A stretch of 64,000 nt of DNA, from positions 62,001 to 126,000 of the forward strand of contig NW_027490255.1 of the NCBI RefSeq assembly GCF_050948175.1. The letters are read 5' to 3'. The stretch comes from Xylocopa sonorina. Taxonomy: Eukaryota; Arthropoda; Insecta; Hymenoptera; Apidae. The notes under the pieces were generated by a model that saw nothing but the letters and a program-made list of their open reading frames with translations, was not told where the DNA came from and did no database searches. Made by a program: the position numbers and the translations under genes. This document shows, piece after piece, positions 14,601 through 30,504 of the stretch. Position 1 is the stretch's first letter. Every line of letters starts with the position of its first letter.

Positions 14601-15909
14601 CGTTTTAAGAAGCATTAGAACTCTATTGCTACGATAGGTAGACATCTGCAAACGCTATTTCCTTGCAAGGAAGTGCCGCATTTACATTCATATGAAGTGT
14701 AGACGAGGAATACATAACACTTCGAAAATCATATTACATCTTACCATGAAACATAGAAATGAGATGCGATATCGCGTTTTAAGAAGCATTAGAAATCTAT
14801 TGCTACGATACGTAGACATCTGCAAACGCTATTTCCTTGCTAGGAAGTGTCGCATTTACATTCATTTAAAGTGTAGACGAGGAATACATGACACTTCGGA
14901 AATCATATTATATCTTACCATGAAACATAGAAATGAGATGCGATATCGCGTTTTAAGAAGCATTAGAACACTATTGCTACGATAGGTAGACATTTGCAAA
15001 CGCTATTTCCTTGCAAGGAAGTGTTGCATTTACATTCATTTGAAGCGTAGACGAGGAATACATAACACTTCGCAAATCATATTATATCTTACCATGAAAC
15101 ATAGAAATGAGATGCGATATCGCGTTTTAAGAAGCATTAGAACTCTATTGCTACGATAGGTAGACATCTGCAAACGCTATTTCCTTGCAAGGAAGTGCCG
15201 CATTTACATTCATATGAAGTGTAGACGAGGAATACATAACACTTCGCAAATCATATTATATCTTACCATGAAACATAGAAATGAGATGCGATATCGCGTT
15301 TTAAGAATCATAAGAACTCTATTGCTACGATACGTAGAAATCTGCAAACTCTATTTCCTTGCAAGGAAGTGTCGCATTTACATTCATTTGAAGTGTAGAC
15401 GAGGAATACATAACACTTCGCAAATCATATTATATCTTACCATGATACATGGAAATGAGATGCGATATCGCGTTTTATGAAGCATTAGAACTCTATCGCT
15501 ACGATACCTACACATCTACAGACGCTATTTCCTAGCAAGGAAGTGTCGCATTTACATTCATTTGAAGTGTAGACGAGGAATACATAACACTTCGCAAATC
15601 ATATTATATCTTACCATGAAACATAGAAATGAGATACGATATCGCGTTTTAAGAATCATAGGAACACTATTGTTACGATACGTAGACATCTGAAAACGCT
15701 ATTTCCTAACAAGGAAGTGTCGCATTTACATTCATTTGAAGTGTAGACGAGGAGTACATGACACTTCGCAAATCATATTATATCTTACCATGAAACATAG
15801 AAATGAGATGCGATATCGCGTTTTAAGAAGCATTAGAACTCTATTGCTACGATACGTAGAAATTTGCAAACGCTAGTTCCTTGCAAGGAAGTGTCGCATT
15901 TACATTCAT

Positions 15910-16911
15910 TTGAAGTGTAGACGAGGAATACATAACACTTCGCAAATCATATTATATCTTTCCACGATACATAGAAATGAGATGCGATATCGCGTTTTAA
16001 GAAGCATTAGAACTCTATCGCTACGATACCTAGACATCTGCAGACGCTATTTCCTAGCAAGGAAGTGTCGCATTTACATTCATTTGAAGTGTAGACGAGG
16101 AATACATAACACTTCGCAAATCATATTATATCTTACCATGAAACATAGAAATGAGATACGATATCGCGTTTTAAGAATCATAGGAACACTATTGTTACGA
16201 TACGTAGACATCTGAAAACGCTATTTCCTAGCGAGGAAGTGTCGCATTCACATTCATTTGAAGTGTATACGAGGAAGACATAACACTTCGCAAATCATAT
16301 TATATCTTACCATGAAACATAGAAATGAGATGCGATATCGCGTATTAAGAATCATAAGAACTCTATTGCTACGATACGTAGACAACTGCAAACGCTATTT
16401 CCTTGTAAGGAAGTGTCGCATTTACATTCATTTGAATCGTATACGAGGAATGCATAACACTTCGCAATGTATATTATATCTTATCATGAAACATAGATAT
16501 GAGATGCGATATCGCGTTTTAAGAAGCATTAGAAATCTATTGCTACGATACGTAGACATCTGCAAACGCTATTTCTTTGCAAGGAAGTGTCGCATTTACA
16601 TTCATTTGAAGTGTAGACGAGGAATACATAACACTTCGCAAATCATATTATATCTTTCCACGATACATAGAAATGAGATGCGATATCGCGTTTTAAGAAG
16701 CATTAGAACTCTATCGCTACGATACCTAGACATCTGCAGACGCTATTTCCTAGCAAGGAAGTGTCGCATTTACATTCATTTGAAGTGTAGACGAGGAATA
16801 CATAACACTTCGCAAATCATATTATATCTTACCATGAAACATAGAAATGAGATACGATATCGCGTTTTAAGAATCATAGGAACACTATTGCTACGATACG
16901 TAGACATCTGA
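15910..16911 (+). repeat. local 4-monomer duplication (696 bp)
   Basis: The block 15910-16215 is repeated at 16606-16911, offset 696 bp (4 x 174). Both copies share a rare TATCTTTCCACGATACATAG variant (near 15955 and 16651) not seen elsewhere. It lies in the part of copy 1 (15540-18264) with no counterpart in copy 2 inside this window. Confidence 0.8.
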
Positions 16912-18264
16912 AAACGCTATTTCCTAGCGAGGAAGTGTCGCATTCACATTCATTTGAAGCGTAGACGAGGAATACATAACACTTCGCAAATCATATTATA
17001 ACTTACCATGAAACATAGAAATGAGATGCGATATCGCGTTTTAAGAAGCATTAGAACACTATTGCTACGATAGGTAGACATTTGCAAACGCTATTTCCTT
17101 ACAAGGAAGTGTCGCATTTACATTCATTTGAAGTGTAGAGGAGGAATACATAACACTTCGCAAATCATATTACATCTCACCATGAAACATAGTAATGAGA
17201 TGCGATATCGCGTTTTAAGAAGCATTTGAACTCTATGGCTACGATACCTAGACATCTGCAGACGCTATTTCCTAGCAAGGAAGTGTCGCATTTACATTCA
17301 TTTGAAGCGTAGACGAGGAATACATAACACTTCGCAAATCATATTATAACTTACCATGAAACATAGAAATGAGATGCGATATCGCGTTTTAAGAAGCATT
17401 AGAACACTATTGCTACGATAGGTAGACATTTGCAAACGCTATTTCCTAGCAAGGAAGTGTCGCATTTACATTCATTTGAATCGTAGACGAGGAATGCATA
17501 ACACTTCGCAATGAATATTATATCTCATCATGAAACATAGAAATGAGATGCGATATCGCGTTTTAAGAAGCATTAGAAATCTATTGCTACTATACGTAGA
17601 CATCTGCAAACGCTATTTCCTTGCTAGGAAGTGTCGCATTTACATTCATTTGAAGTGTAGACGAGGAATACATGACACTTCGCAAATCATATTATATCTT
17701 ACCATGATACATGGAAATGAGATGCGATATCGCGTTTTATGAAGCATTAGAACTCTATCGCTACGATACCTACACATCTACAGACGCTATTTCCTAGCAA
17801 GGATGTGTCGCATTTACTTTCATTTGAAGTGTAGACGAGGAATGCATAACACTTCGCAAATCACATTATATCTAACCATGAAACATAGAAATGAGATGCG
17901 ATATCGCGTTTTAAGTATCATAAGAACTCCACTGCTACTATACGTAGACATCTGCAAACGCTATTTCCTTGCAAGGAAGTGTCGCATTTACATTCATTTG
18001 AGTCGTAGACGAGGAATGCATAACACTTCGCAATGAATATTATATCTCATCATGAAACATAGATATGAGATGCAATATCTCGTTTTAAGAAGCATTTGAA
18101 CTCTATTGCTACTATACCTAGACATCTGCAAACGCTATTTCTTTGCAAGGAAGTGTCGCATTTACATTCAATTGAAGTGTAGACGAGGAATACATAACAC
18201 TTCGCAAATCATATTATATCTTACCATGAAACATAGAAATGAGATGCGATATCGCGTTTTAAGA

Positions 18265-21200
18265 AGCATTAGAACACTATTGCTACGATAGGTAGATATT
18301 TGCAAACGCTATTTCCTTACAAGGAAGTGTCACATTTACATTCATTTGAAGTGTAGAGGAGGAATACATAACACTTCGCAAATCATATTACATCTTACCA
18401 TGAAACATAGAAATGAGATGCGACATCGCGTTTTAAGAAGCATTAGAACTCTATTGCTACGATACCTAGACATCTGCAGACGCTATTTCCTAGCAAGGAA
18501 GTGTAGCATTTACATTCATTTGAAGTGTAGACGAGGAATACATAGCACTTCGCAAATCATATTATATCTTACCATGAAACATAGAAATGAGATGCGATAT
18601 CGCGTTTTAAGTATCATAAGAACTCCACTGCTACTATACGTAGACATCTGCAAACGCTATTTCCTTGCAAGGAAGTGTCGCATTTACATTCATTTGAATC
18701 GTAGACGAGGAATGCATAACACTTCGCAATGAATATTATATCTCATCATGAAACATAGATATGAGATGCAATATCTCGTTTTAAGAAGCATTTGATCTCT
18801 ATTGCTACGATACCTAGACTTCTGCAAACGCTATTTCTTTGCAAGGAAGTGTCGCATTTACATTCATTTGAAGTGTAGACGAGGAATACATGACACTTCG
18901 CAAATCATATTATATCTTACCATGAAACATAGAAATGAGATGCGATATCGCGTTTTAAGTATCATAAGAACTCCACTGCTACTATACGTAGACATCTGCG
19001 GACGCTATTTCCTAGCGAGGTAGTGTCGCATTCACATTCATTTGAAGTGTAGACGAGGAATACATAACACTTCGCAAATCATATTATATCTTACCATGAA
19101 ACATAGAAATGAGATACGATATCGCGTTTTAAGAATCATAAGAACTCTATTGCTACGATACGTAGACAACTGCAAACGCTATTTCCTTGCAAGGAAGTGT
19201 CGCATTTACATTCATTTGAATCGTATACGAGGAATGCATAACACTTCGCAATGTATATTATATTTTGTCATGAAACATAGATATGAGATGCGATATCGCG
19301 TTTTAAGAAGCATTAGAACTCTATTGCTCCGATAGGTAGACATCTGCAAACGCTATTTCCTTGCAAGGAAGTGTCGCATTTACATTGATTTGAAGTGTAG
19401 ACGAGGAATTCGTAACACTTCGCAAATCATATTATATCTTACCATGAAACATAAAAATGAGATGCGATATCGCGTTTTAAGAATCATAAGAACTCTATTG
19501 CTACGATACGTAGACATCTGCAAACGCTATTTCCTTGCAAGGATGTGTCGCATTTACATTCATTTGAAGTGTAGAGGAGGAATACATAACACTTCGCAAA
19601 TCATATTACATCTTACCATGAAACATAGAAATGAGATGCGATATCGCGTTTTAAGAAGCATTAGATCTCTATCCCTACGATACCTAGACATCTGCAGACG
19701 CTATTTCCTAGCAACGAATTGTCGCATTTACATTCATTTGAAGTGTAGACGAGGAATACATAACACTTCGCAAATCATATTATATCTTACCATGAAACAT
19801 AGAAATGAGATGCGATATTGTGTGTTGAGAAGCACTAGAACACTATCGCTACGATACCTAGACATCAGTAGACGCTATTTCCTTTCAAGGAAGTGTCGCA
19901 TTTACATTCATTTGAAGTGTAGACGAGGAATACATGACACTTCGCAAATCATATTATATCTTACCATGAAACATAGAAATGAGATACGATATCGCGTTTT
20001 AAGAATCATAGGAACACTATTGTTACGATACGTAGACATCTGAAAACGCTATTTCCTAGCGAGGAAGTGTCGCATTCACATTCATTTGAAGTGTAGACGA
20101 GGAATACATAACACTTCGCAAATCATATTATATCTTACCATGAAACATAGAAATGAGATACGATATCGCGTTTTAAGAATCATAGGAACACTATTGTTAC
20201 GATACGTAGACATCTGAAAACGCTATTTCCTAGCGAGGAAGTGTCGCATTCACATTCATTTGAAGTGTATACGAGGAATACATAACACTTCGCAAATCAT
20301 ATTATATCTTACCATGAAACATAGAAATGAGATGCGATATCGCGTTTTAAGAATCATAAGAACTCTATTGCTACGATACGTAGACAACTGCAAACGCTAT
20401 TTCCTTGCAAGGAAGTGTCGCATTTACATTCATTTGAATCGTATACGAGGAATGCATAACACTTCGCAATGTATATTATATCTTATCATGAAACATAGAT
20501 ATGAGATGCGATATCGCGTTTTAAGAAGCATTAGAACTCTATCGCTACGATACCTACACATCTCCAGACGCTATTTCCTAGCAAGGAAGTGTCGCATTTA
20601 CATTCATTTGAAGTGTAGACGAGGAATGCATAACACTTCGCAATGAATATTATATCTTATCATGAAACATAGATATGAGATGCAATATCTCGTTTTAAGA
20701 AGCATTTGAACTATGTTGCTACGATACCTAGACATCTGCAGACGCTATTTCCTAGCAAGGAAGTGTCGCATTTACATTCATTTGAAGTGCAGACAAGGAA
20801 TACATGACACTTCGCAATGTATATTATATCTTACCATGAAACATAGAAATGAGATGCGATATCGCGTTTTAAGTATCATAAGAACTCCACTGCTACTATA
20901 CGTAGACATCTGCAAACGCTATTTCCTTGCAAGGAAGTGTCGCATTTACATTCATTTGAAGTGTAGACGAGGAATACGTAACACTTCGCAAATCATATTA
21001 TATCTTACCATGATACATAGAAATGAGATGCGATATCGCGTTTTAAGAAGCATTAGAACTCTATCGCTACGATACCTAGACATCTGCAGACGCCATTTCC
21101 TAGCAAGGAAGTGTCGCATTTACATTCATTTGAAGTGTCGACGAGGAATACATAACACTTCGCAAATCATATTATATCTTACCATGAAACATAGAAATGA

Positions 21201-24200
21201 GATACGATATCGCGTTTTAAGAAGCATTAGAAATCTATTGCTACGATACGTAGACATCTGCAAACACTATTTCTTTGCAAGGAAGTGTCGCATTTACATT
21301 CATTTGAAGTGTAGACGAGGAATACGTAACACTTCGCAAATCATATTATATCTTACCATGAAACATAGAAATGAGATGCGATATCGCGTTTATGAATCAT
21401 AAGAACTCTATTGCTACGATAGGTAGACATCTGCAAACGCTATTTCCTTGCAAGGAAGTGTCGCATTTACATTCATATGAAGTGTAGACGAGGAATACGT
21501 AACGCTTCGCAAATCATATTATATCTTACCATGAAACATAGAAATGAGATGCGATATTGTGTGTTGAGAAGCATTAGAACTCTATCGCTACGATACCTAG
21601 ACATCTGCAGACGCTATTTCCTTTCAAGGAAGTGTCGCATTTACATTCATTTGAAGTGTAGACGAGGAATACGTAACACTTCGCAAATCATATTATATCT
21701 TACCATGAAACATAGAAATAAGATGCGATATCGCGTTTTAAGAATCATAAGAACTCTATTGCTACGATAGGTAGACATCTGCAAACGCTATTTCCTTGCA
21801 AGGAAGTGTCGCATTTACATTCATATGAAGTGTAGACGAGGAATACGTAACGCTTCGCAAATCATATTATATCTTACCATGAAACATAGAAATGAGATGC
21901 GATATTGTGTGTTGAGAAGCATTAGAACTCCATCGCTACGATACCTAGACATCTGCAGACGCTATTTCCTTTCAAGGAAGTGTCGCATTTACATTCATTT
22001 GAAGTGTAGACGAGGAGTAGGTAACACTTCGCAAATCATATTATATCTTACCACGAAACATAAAAATGAGATGCGATATCGCGTTTTAAGAATCATAAGA
22101 ACTCTATTGCTACGATACGTAGACATCTGCAAACGCTCTTTCCTAGCGAGGAAGTGTCGCATTTACATTCATTTGAAGTGTAGACGAGGAATACAGGACA
22201 CTTCGCAAATCATATTATATCTTACCATGAAACATAGAAATGAGATGCGATATTGTGTGTTGAGAAGCACTAGAACACTATCGCTACGATACCTAGACAT
22301 CTGTAGACGCTATTTCCTTTCAAGGAAGTGTCGCATTTACATTCATTTGAAGTGTAGACGAGGAATACATAACACTTCGCAAATCATATTATATCTTACC
22401 ATGAAACATAGAAATGAGATACGATATCGCGTTTTAAGAATCATAGGAACACTATTGTTACGATACGTAGACATCTGAAAACGCTATTTCCTAGCGAGGA
22501 AGTGTCGCATTCACATTCATTTGAAGTGTATACGAGGAATACATAACACTTCGCAAATCATATTATATCTTACCATGAAACATAGAAATGAGATGCGATA
22601 TCGCGTTTTAAGAATCATAAGAACTCTATTGCTACGATACGTAGACAACTGCAAACGCTATTTCCTTGTAAGGAAGTGTCGCATTTACATTCATTTGAAG
22701 TGTAGACGAGGAATACGTAACACTTCGCAAATCATATTATATCTTACCATGAAACATAGAAATGAGATACGATATCGCGTTTTAAGAATCATAGGAACAC
22801 TATTGTTACGATACGTAGACATCTGAAAACGCTATTTCCTAGCGAGGAAGTGTCGCATTCACATTCATTTGAAGTGTATACGAGGAATACATAACACTTC
22901 GCAAATCATATTATATCTTACCATGAAACATAGAAATGAGATGCGATATCGCGTTTTAAGAATCATAAGAACTCCACTGCTACTATACGTAGACATCTGC
23001 AAACGCTATTTCCTTGCAAGGAAGTGTCGCATTTACATTCATTTGAAGTGTAGACGAGGAATACGTAACACTTCGCAAATCATATTATATCTTACCATGA
23101 TACATAGAAATGAGATGCGATATCGCGTTTTAAGAAGCATTAGAACTCTATCGCTACGATACCTAGACATCTGCAGACGCCATTTCCTAGCAAGGAAGTG
23201 TCGCATTTACATTCATTTGAAGTGTCGACGAGGAATACGTAACACTTCGCAAATCATATTATATCTTACCATGAAACATAGAAATGAGATGCGATATCGC
23301 GTTTATGAATCATAAGAACTCTATTGCTACGATAGGTAGACATCTGCAAACGCTATTTCCTTGCAAGGAAGTGTCGCATTTACATTCATATGAAGTGTAG
23401 ACGAGGAATACGTAACGCTTCGCAAATCATATTATATCTTACCATGAAACATAGAAATGAGATGCGATATTGTGTGTTGAGAAGCATTAGAACTCCATCG
23501 CTACGATACCTAGACATCTGCAGACGCTATTTCCTTTCAAGGAAGTGTCGCATTTACATTCATTTGAAGTGTAGACGAGGAGTAGGTAACACTTCGCAAA
23601 TCATATTATATCTTACCACGAAACATAAAAATGAGATGCGATATCGCGTTTTAAGAATCATAAGAACTCTATTGCTACGATACGTAGACATCTGCAAACG
23701 CTCTTTCCTAGCGAGGAAGTGTCGCATTTACATTCATTTGAAGTGTAGACGAGGAATACATGACACTTCGCAAATCATACTATATCTTACCATGAAAAAT
23801 AGAAATGAAATGCAATATTGTGTGTTGAGAAGCACTAGAACACTATCGCTACGATACCTAGACATCTGTAGACGCTATTTCCTAGCAAGGAAGTGTCGCA
23901 TTTACATTCATTTGAAGTGTAGACGAGGAATACATAACACTTCGCAAATCATATTATATCTTACCATGAAACATAGAAATGAGATACGATATCGCGTTTT
24001 AAGAATCATAGGAACACTATTGTTACGATACGTAGACATCTGAAAACGCTATTTCCTAGCGAGGAAGTGTCGCATTCACATTCATTTGAAGTGTATACGA
24101 GGAATACATAACACTTCGCAAATCATATTATATCTTACCATGAAACATAGAAATGAGATGCGATATCGCGTTTTAAGAATCATAAGAACTCTATTGCTAC

Positions 24201-27200
24201 GATACGTAGACAACTGCAAACGCTATTTCCTTGCAAGGAAGTGTCGCATTTACATTCATTTGAATCGTATACGAGGAATGCATAACACTTCGCAATGTAT
24301 ATTATATCTTATCATGAAACATAGATATGAGATGCGATATCGCGTTTTAAGAAGCATTAGAACTCTAACGCTACGATACCTACACATCTCCAGACGCTAT
24401 TTCCTAGCAAGGAAGTGTCGCATTTACATTCATTTGAATCGTATACGAGGAATGCATAACACTTCGCAATGTATATTATATCTTATCATGAAACATAGAT
24501 ATGAGATGCGATATCGCGTTTTAAGAAGCATTAGAAATCTATTGCTACGATACGTAGACATCTGCAAACACTATTTCTTTGCAAGGAAGTATCGCATTTA
24601 CATTCATTTGAAGTGTAGACGAGGAATACGTAACACTTCGCAAATCATATTATATCTTACCATGAAACATAGAAATGAGATGCGATATCGCGTTTTAAGA
24701 ATCATAAGAACTCTATTGCTACGATAGGTAGACATCTGCAAACGCTATTTCCTTGCAAGGAAGTATCGCATTTACATTCATATAAAGTGTAGACGAGGAA
24801 TACGTAACGCTTCGCAAATCATATTATATCTTACCATGAAACATAGAAACAAGATGCGATATTGTGTGTTGAGAAGCATTAGAACTCTATCGCTACGATA
24901 CCTAGACATCTGCAGACGCTATTTCCTTTCAAGGAAGTGTCGCATTTACATTCATTTGAATCGTAGACGAGGAATGCATAACACTTCGCAATGAATATTA
25001 TATCTCATCATGAAACATAGATATGAGATGCAATATCTCGTTTTAAGAAGCATTTGAACTCTATTGCTACGATACCTAGACATCTGCAGACGCTATTTCC
25101 TAGGAAGGAAGTGTCGCATTTACATTCATTTGAAGTGTAGACGAGGAATACATAACACTTCGCAAATCATATTATATCTTACCATGAAACATAGAAATGA
25201 GATACGATATCGCGTTTTAAGAATCATAGGAACACTATTGCTACGATACGTAGACATATGAAAACGCTATTTCCTAGCGAGGAAGTGTCGCATTCACATT
25301 CATTTGAAGTGTAGACGAGGAATACGTAACACTTCGCAAATCATATTATATCTTACCATGAAACATAGAAATGAGATGCGATATCGCGTTTTAAGAATCA
25401 TAAGAACATAATTGCTACGATAGGTAGACATCTGCAAACGCTATTTCCTTGCAAGGAAGTGTCGCATTTACATTCATATGAAGTGTAGACGAGGAATACG
25501 TAACGCTTCGCAAATCATATTATATCTTACCATGAAACATAGAAATGAGATGCGATATTGTGTGTTGAGAAGCATTAGAACTCTATTGCTACGATAGGTA
25601 GACATCTGCAAACGCTATTTCCTTGGAAGGAAGTGCCGCATTTACATTCATATGAAGTGTAGACGAGGAATACATAACACTTCGCAAATCATATTATATC
25701 TTACCATGATACATGGAAATGAGATGCGATATCGCGTTTTAAGAAGCATTAGAACTCTATCGCTACGATACCTACACATCTCCAGACGCTATTTCCTAGC
25801 AAGGAAGTGTCGCATTTACATTCATTTGAAGTGTAGACGAGGAATGCATAACACTTCGCAATGAATATTATATCTTATCATGAAACATAGATATGAGATG
25901 CAATATCTCGTTTTAAGAAGCATTTGAACTCTATTGCTACGATACCTAGACATCTGCAGACGCTATTTCCTAGCAAGGAAGTGTCGCATTTACATTCATT
26001 TGAAGTGTAGACAAGGAATACATGACACTTCGCAAATCATATTATATCTTACCATGAAACATAGAAATGAGATGCGATATCGCGTTTTAAGTATCATAAG
26101 AACTCCACTGCTACTATACGTAGACATCTGCAAACGCTATTTCCTTGCAAGGAAGTGTCGCATTTACATTCATTTGAAGTGTAGACGAGGAATACATAAC
26201 ACTTCGCAAATCATATTATATCTTACCATGAAACATAGAAATGAGATGCGATATCGCGTTTTAAGAAGCATTAGAACTCTTTTGCTACGATAGGTAGACA
26301 TCTGCAAACGCTATTTCCTTGCAAGGAAGTGCCGCATTTACATTCATATGAAGTGTAGACGAGGAATACATAACACTTCGAAAATCATATTACATATTAC
26401 CATGAAACATAGAAATGAGATGCGATATCGCGTTTTAAGAAGCATTAGAAATCTATTGCTACGATACGTAGACATCTGCAAACGCTATTTCCTTGCTAGG
26501 AAGTGTCGCATTTACATTCATTTAAAGTGTAGACGAGGAATACAGGACACTTCGCAAATCATATTGTATCTTACCATGAAACATAGAAATGAGATACGAT
26601 ATCGCGTTTTAAGAATCATAGGAACACTATTGTTACGATACGTAGACATCTGTAAACGCTATTTCCTAGCGAGGAAGTGTCGCATTCACATTCATTTGAA
26701 GTGTATACGAGGAATACATAACACTTCGCAAATCATATTATATCTTACCATGAAACATAGAAATGAGATGCGATATCGCGTTTTAAGAATCATAAGAACT
26801 CTATTGCTACGATACGTAGACAACTGCAAACGCTATTTCCTTGCAGGGAAGTGTCGCATTTACATTCATTTGAATCGTATACGAGGAATGCATAAAACTT
26901 CGCAATGTATATTATATCTTATCATGAAACATAGATATGAGATGCGATATCGCGTTTTAAGAAGCATTAGAAATCTATTGCTACGATACGTAGACATCTG
27001 CAAACGCTATTTCTTTGCAAGGAAGTGTCGCATTTACATTCATTTGAAGTGTAGACGAGGAATACATAACACTTCGCAAATCATATTATATCTTACCATG
27101 AAACATAGAAATGAGATGCGATATCGCGTTTTAAGAAGCATTAGAACTCTATTGCTACGATAGGTAGACATCTGCAAACGCTATTTCTTTGCAAGGAAGT

Positions 27201-30200
27201 GTCGCATTTACATTCATTTGAAGTGTAGACGAGGAATACATAACACTTCGCAAATCATATTATATCTTACCATGAAACATAGAAATGAGATGCGATATCG
27301 CGTTTTAAGAAGCATTAGAACTCTATTGCTACGATAGGTAGACATCTGCAAACGCTATTTCCTTGCAAGGAAGTGCCGCATTTACATTCATATGAAGTGT
27401 AGACGAGGAATACATAACACTTCGCAAATCATATTATATCTTACCATGATACATGGAAATGAGATGCGATATCGCGTTTTATGAAGCATTAGAACTCTAT
27501 CGCTACGATACCTACACATCTACAGACGCTATTTCCTAGCAAGGAAGTATCGCATTTACATTCATTTGAAGTGTAGACGAGGAATACATAACACTTCGCA
27601 AATCATATTATATCTTACCATGAAACATAGAAATGAGATGCGATATCGCGTTTTAAGAATCATAAGAACTCTATTGCTACGATACGTAGAAATCTGCAAA
27701 CTCTATTTCCTTGCAAGGAAGTGTCGCATTTACATTCATTTGAAGTGTAGACGAGGAATACATAACACTTCGCAAATCATATTATATCTTACCATGATAC
27801 ATGGAAATGAGATGCGATATCGCGTTTTATGAAGCATTAGAACTCTATCGCTACGATACCTACACATCTACAGACGCTATTTCCTAGCAAGGAAGTATCG
27901 CATTTACATTCATTTGAAGTGTAGACGAGGAATACATAACACTTCGCAAATCATATTATATCTTACCATGAAACATAGAAATGAGATGCGATATCGCGTC
28001 TTAAGAATCATAAGAACTCTATTGCTACGATACGTAGACAACTGCAAACGCTATTTCCTTGCAAGGAAGTGTCGCATTTACATTCATTTGAATCGTATAC
28101 GAGGAATGCATAACACTTCGCAATGTATATTATATCTTATCATGAAACATAGATATGAGATGCGATATCGCGTTTTAAGAAGCATTAGAAATCTATTGCT
28201 ACGATACGTAGACATCTGCAAACGCTATTTCTTTGCAAGGAAGTGTCGCATTTACATTCATTTGAAGTGTAGACGAGGAATACATAACACTTCGCAAATC
28301 ATATTATATCTTACCATGATACATGGAAATGAGATGCGATATCGCGTTTTATGAAGCATTAGAACTCTATCGCTACGATACCTACACATCTACAGACGCT
28401 ATTTCCTAGCAAGGAAGTATCGCATTTACATTCATTTGAAGTGTAGACGAGGAATACATAACACTTCGCAAATCATATTATATCTTACCATGAAACATAG
28501 AAATGAGATGCGATATCGCGTCTTAAGAATCATAAGAACTCTATTGCTACGATACGTAGACAACTGCAAACGCTATTTCCTTGCAAGGAAGTGTCGCATT
28601 TACATTCATTTGAATCGTATACGAGGAATGCATAACACTTCGCAATGTATATTATATCTTATCATGAAACATAGATATGAGATGCGATATCGCGTTTTAA
28701 GAAGCATTAGAAATCTATTGCTACGATACGTAGACATCTGCAAACGCTATTTCTTTGCAAGGAAGTGTCGCATTTACATTCATTTGAAGTGTAGACGAGG
28801 AATACATGACACTCCGCAAATCATATTATATCTTACCATGAAACATAGAAATGAGATGCGATATCGCGTTTTAAGAAGCATTAGAAATCTATTGCTACGA
28901 TACGTAGACATCTGCAGACGCTATTTCCTAGCAAGGAAGCGTCGCATTTACATTCATTTGAAGTGTAGACGAGGAATACATGACACTTCGCAAATCATAT
29001 TATATCTTACCATGAAACATAGAGATGAGATGCGATATCGCGTTTTAAGAAGCATTAGAACTCTATCGCTACGATACCTAGACATCTGCAGACGCTATTT
29101 CCTAGCAAGGAAGTGTCGCATTTACATTCATTTGAAGTGTAGACGAGGAATACATGACACTCCGCAAATCATATTATATCTTAACATGAAACATAGAAAT
29201 GAGATGCGATATCGCGTTTTAAGAAGCATTAGAAATCTATTGCTACGATACGTAGACATCTGCAAACGCTATTTCTTTGCAAGGAAGTGTCGCATTTACA
29301 TTCATTTGAAGTGTAGACGAGGAATACATAACACTTCGCAAATCATATTATATCTTACCATGAAACATAGAAATGAGATGCGATATCGCGTTTTAAGAAG
29401 CATTAGAACTCTATTGCTACGATAGGTAGACATCTGCAAACGCTATTTCTTTGCAAGGAAGTGTCGCATTTACATTCATTTGAAGTGTAGACGAGGAATA
29501 CATAACACTTCGCAAATCATATTATATCTTACCATGAAACATAGAAATGAGATGCGATATCGCGTTTTAAGAAGCATTAGAACTCTATTGCTACGATAGG
29601 TAGACATCTGCAAACGCTATTTCCTTGCAAGGAAGTGCCGCATTTACATTCATATGAAGTGTAGACGAGGAATACATAACACTTCGAAAATCATATTACA
29701 TCTTACCATGAAACATAGAAATGAGATGCGATATCGCGTTTTAAGAAGCATTAGAAATCTATTGCTACGATACGTAGACATCTGCAAACGCTATTTCCTT
29801 GCTAGGAAGTGTCGCATTTACATTCATTTAAAGTGTAGACGAGGAATACATGACACTTCGGAAATCATATTATATCTTACCATGAAACATAGAAATGAGA
29901 TGCGATATCGCGTTTTAAGAAGCATTAGAACACTATTGCTACGATAGGTAGACATTTGCAAACGCTATTTCCTTGCAAGGAAGTGTTGCATTTACATTCA
30001 TTTGAAGCGTAGACGAGGAATACATAACACTTCGCAAATCATATTATATCTTACCATGAAACATAGAAATGAGATGCGATATCGCGTTTTAAGAAGCATT
30101 AGAACTCTATTGCTACGATAGGTAGACATCTGCAAACGCTATTTCCTTGCAAGGAAGTGCCGCATTTACATTCATATGAAGTGTAGACGAGGAATACATA

Positions 30201-30504
30201 ACACTTCGCAAATCATATTATATCTTACCATGAAACATAGAAATGAGATGCGATATCGCGTTTTAAGAATCATAAGAACTCTATTGCTACGATACGTAGA
30301 AATCTGCAAACTCTATTTCCTTGCAAGGAAGTGTCGCATTTACATTCATTTGAAGTGTAGACGAGGAATACATAACACTTCGCAAATCATATTATATCTT
30401 ACCATGATACATGGAAATGAGATGCGATATCGCGTTTTATGAAGCATTAGAACTCTATCGCTACGATACCTACACATCTACAGACGCTATTTCCTAGCAA
30501 GGAA
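18265..30504 (+). repeat. long-range satellite duplication, copy 2
   Basis: This is the second copy of the block at 1-15542, starting at the base equivalent to position 1 (AGCATTAGAACACTATTGC). It lacks 20 monomers (3476 bp) of nested duplication that copy 1 carries between about 3600 and 8600, so it has only two of the 173-bp monomers instead of six. It has one extra monomer at about 24540-24713. Near-identity in monomer order and in private point variants shows a recent segmental event, such as unequal exchange or amplification, rather than slow divergence. Confidence 0.9.

Larger units (their letters stand above)
1..15542 (+). repeat. long-range satellite duplication, copy 1
   Basis: About 15.5 kb of satellite repeats almost exactly at 18265-30504. 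The offset is 18264 bp from position 1 to about 5100, which is 105 monomers minus six 1-bp deletions. It becomes 14788 bp from about 8600 to 9760, because this copy has an extra 3476 bp, and 14962 bp from about 10100 to 15540, because copy 2 has one extra monomer near 24540-24713. Point differences are few, for example 10663 C versus 25625 G, and GGAAACGAG near 10754 versus GGAAATGAG near 25716. Copy 1 probably extends left of the window. The right breakpoint is near 15540, where the monomer types diverge. Confidence 0.9.
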
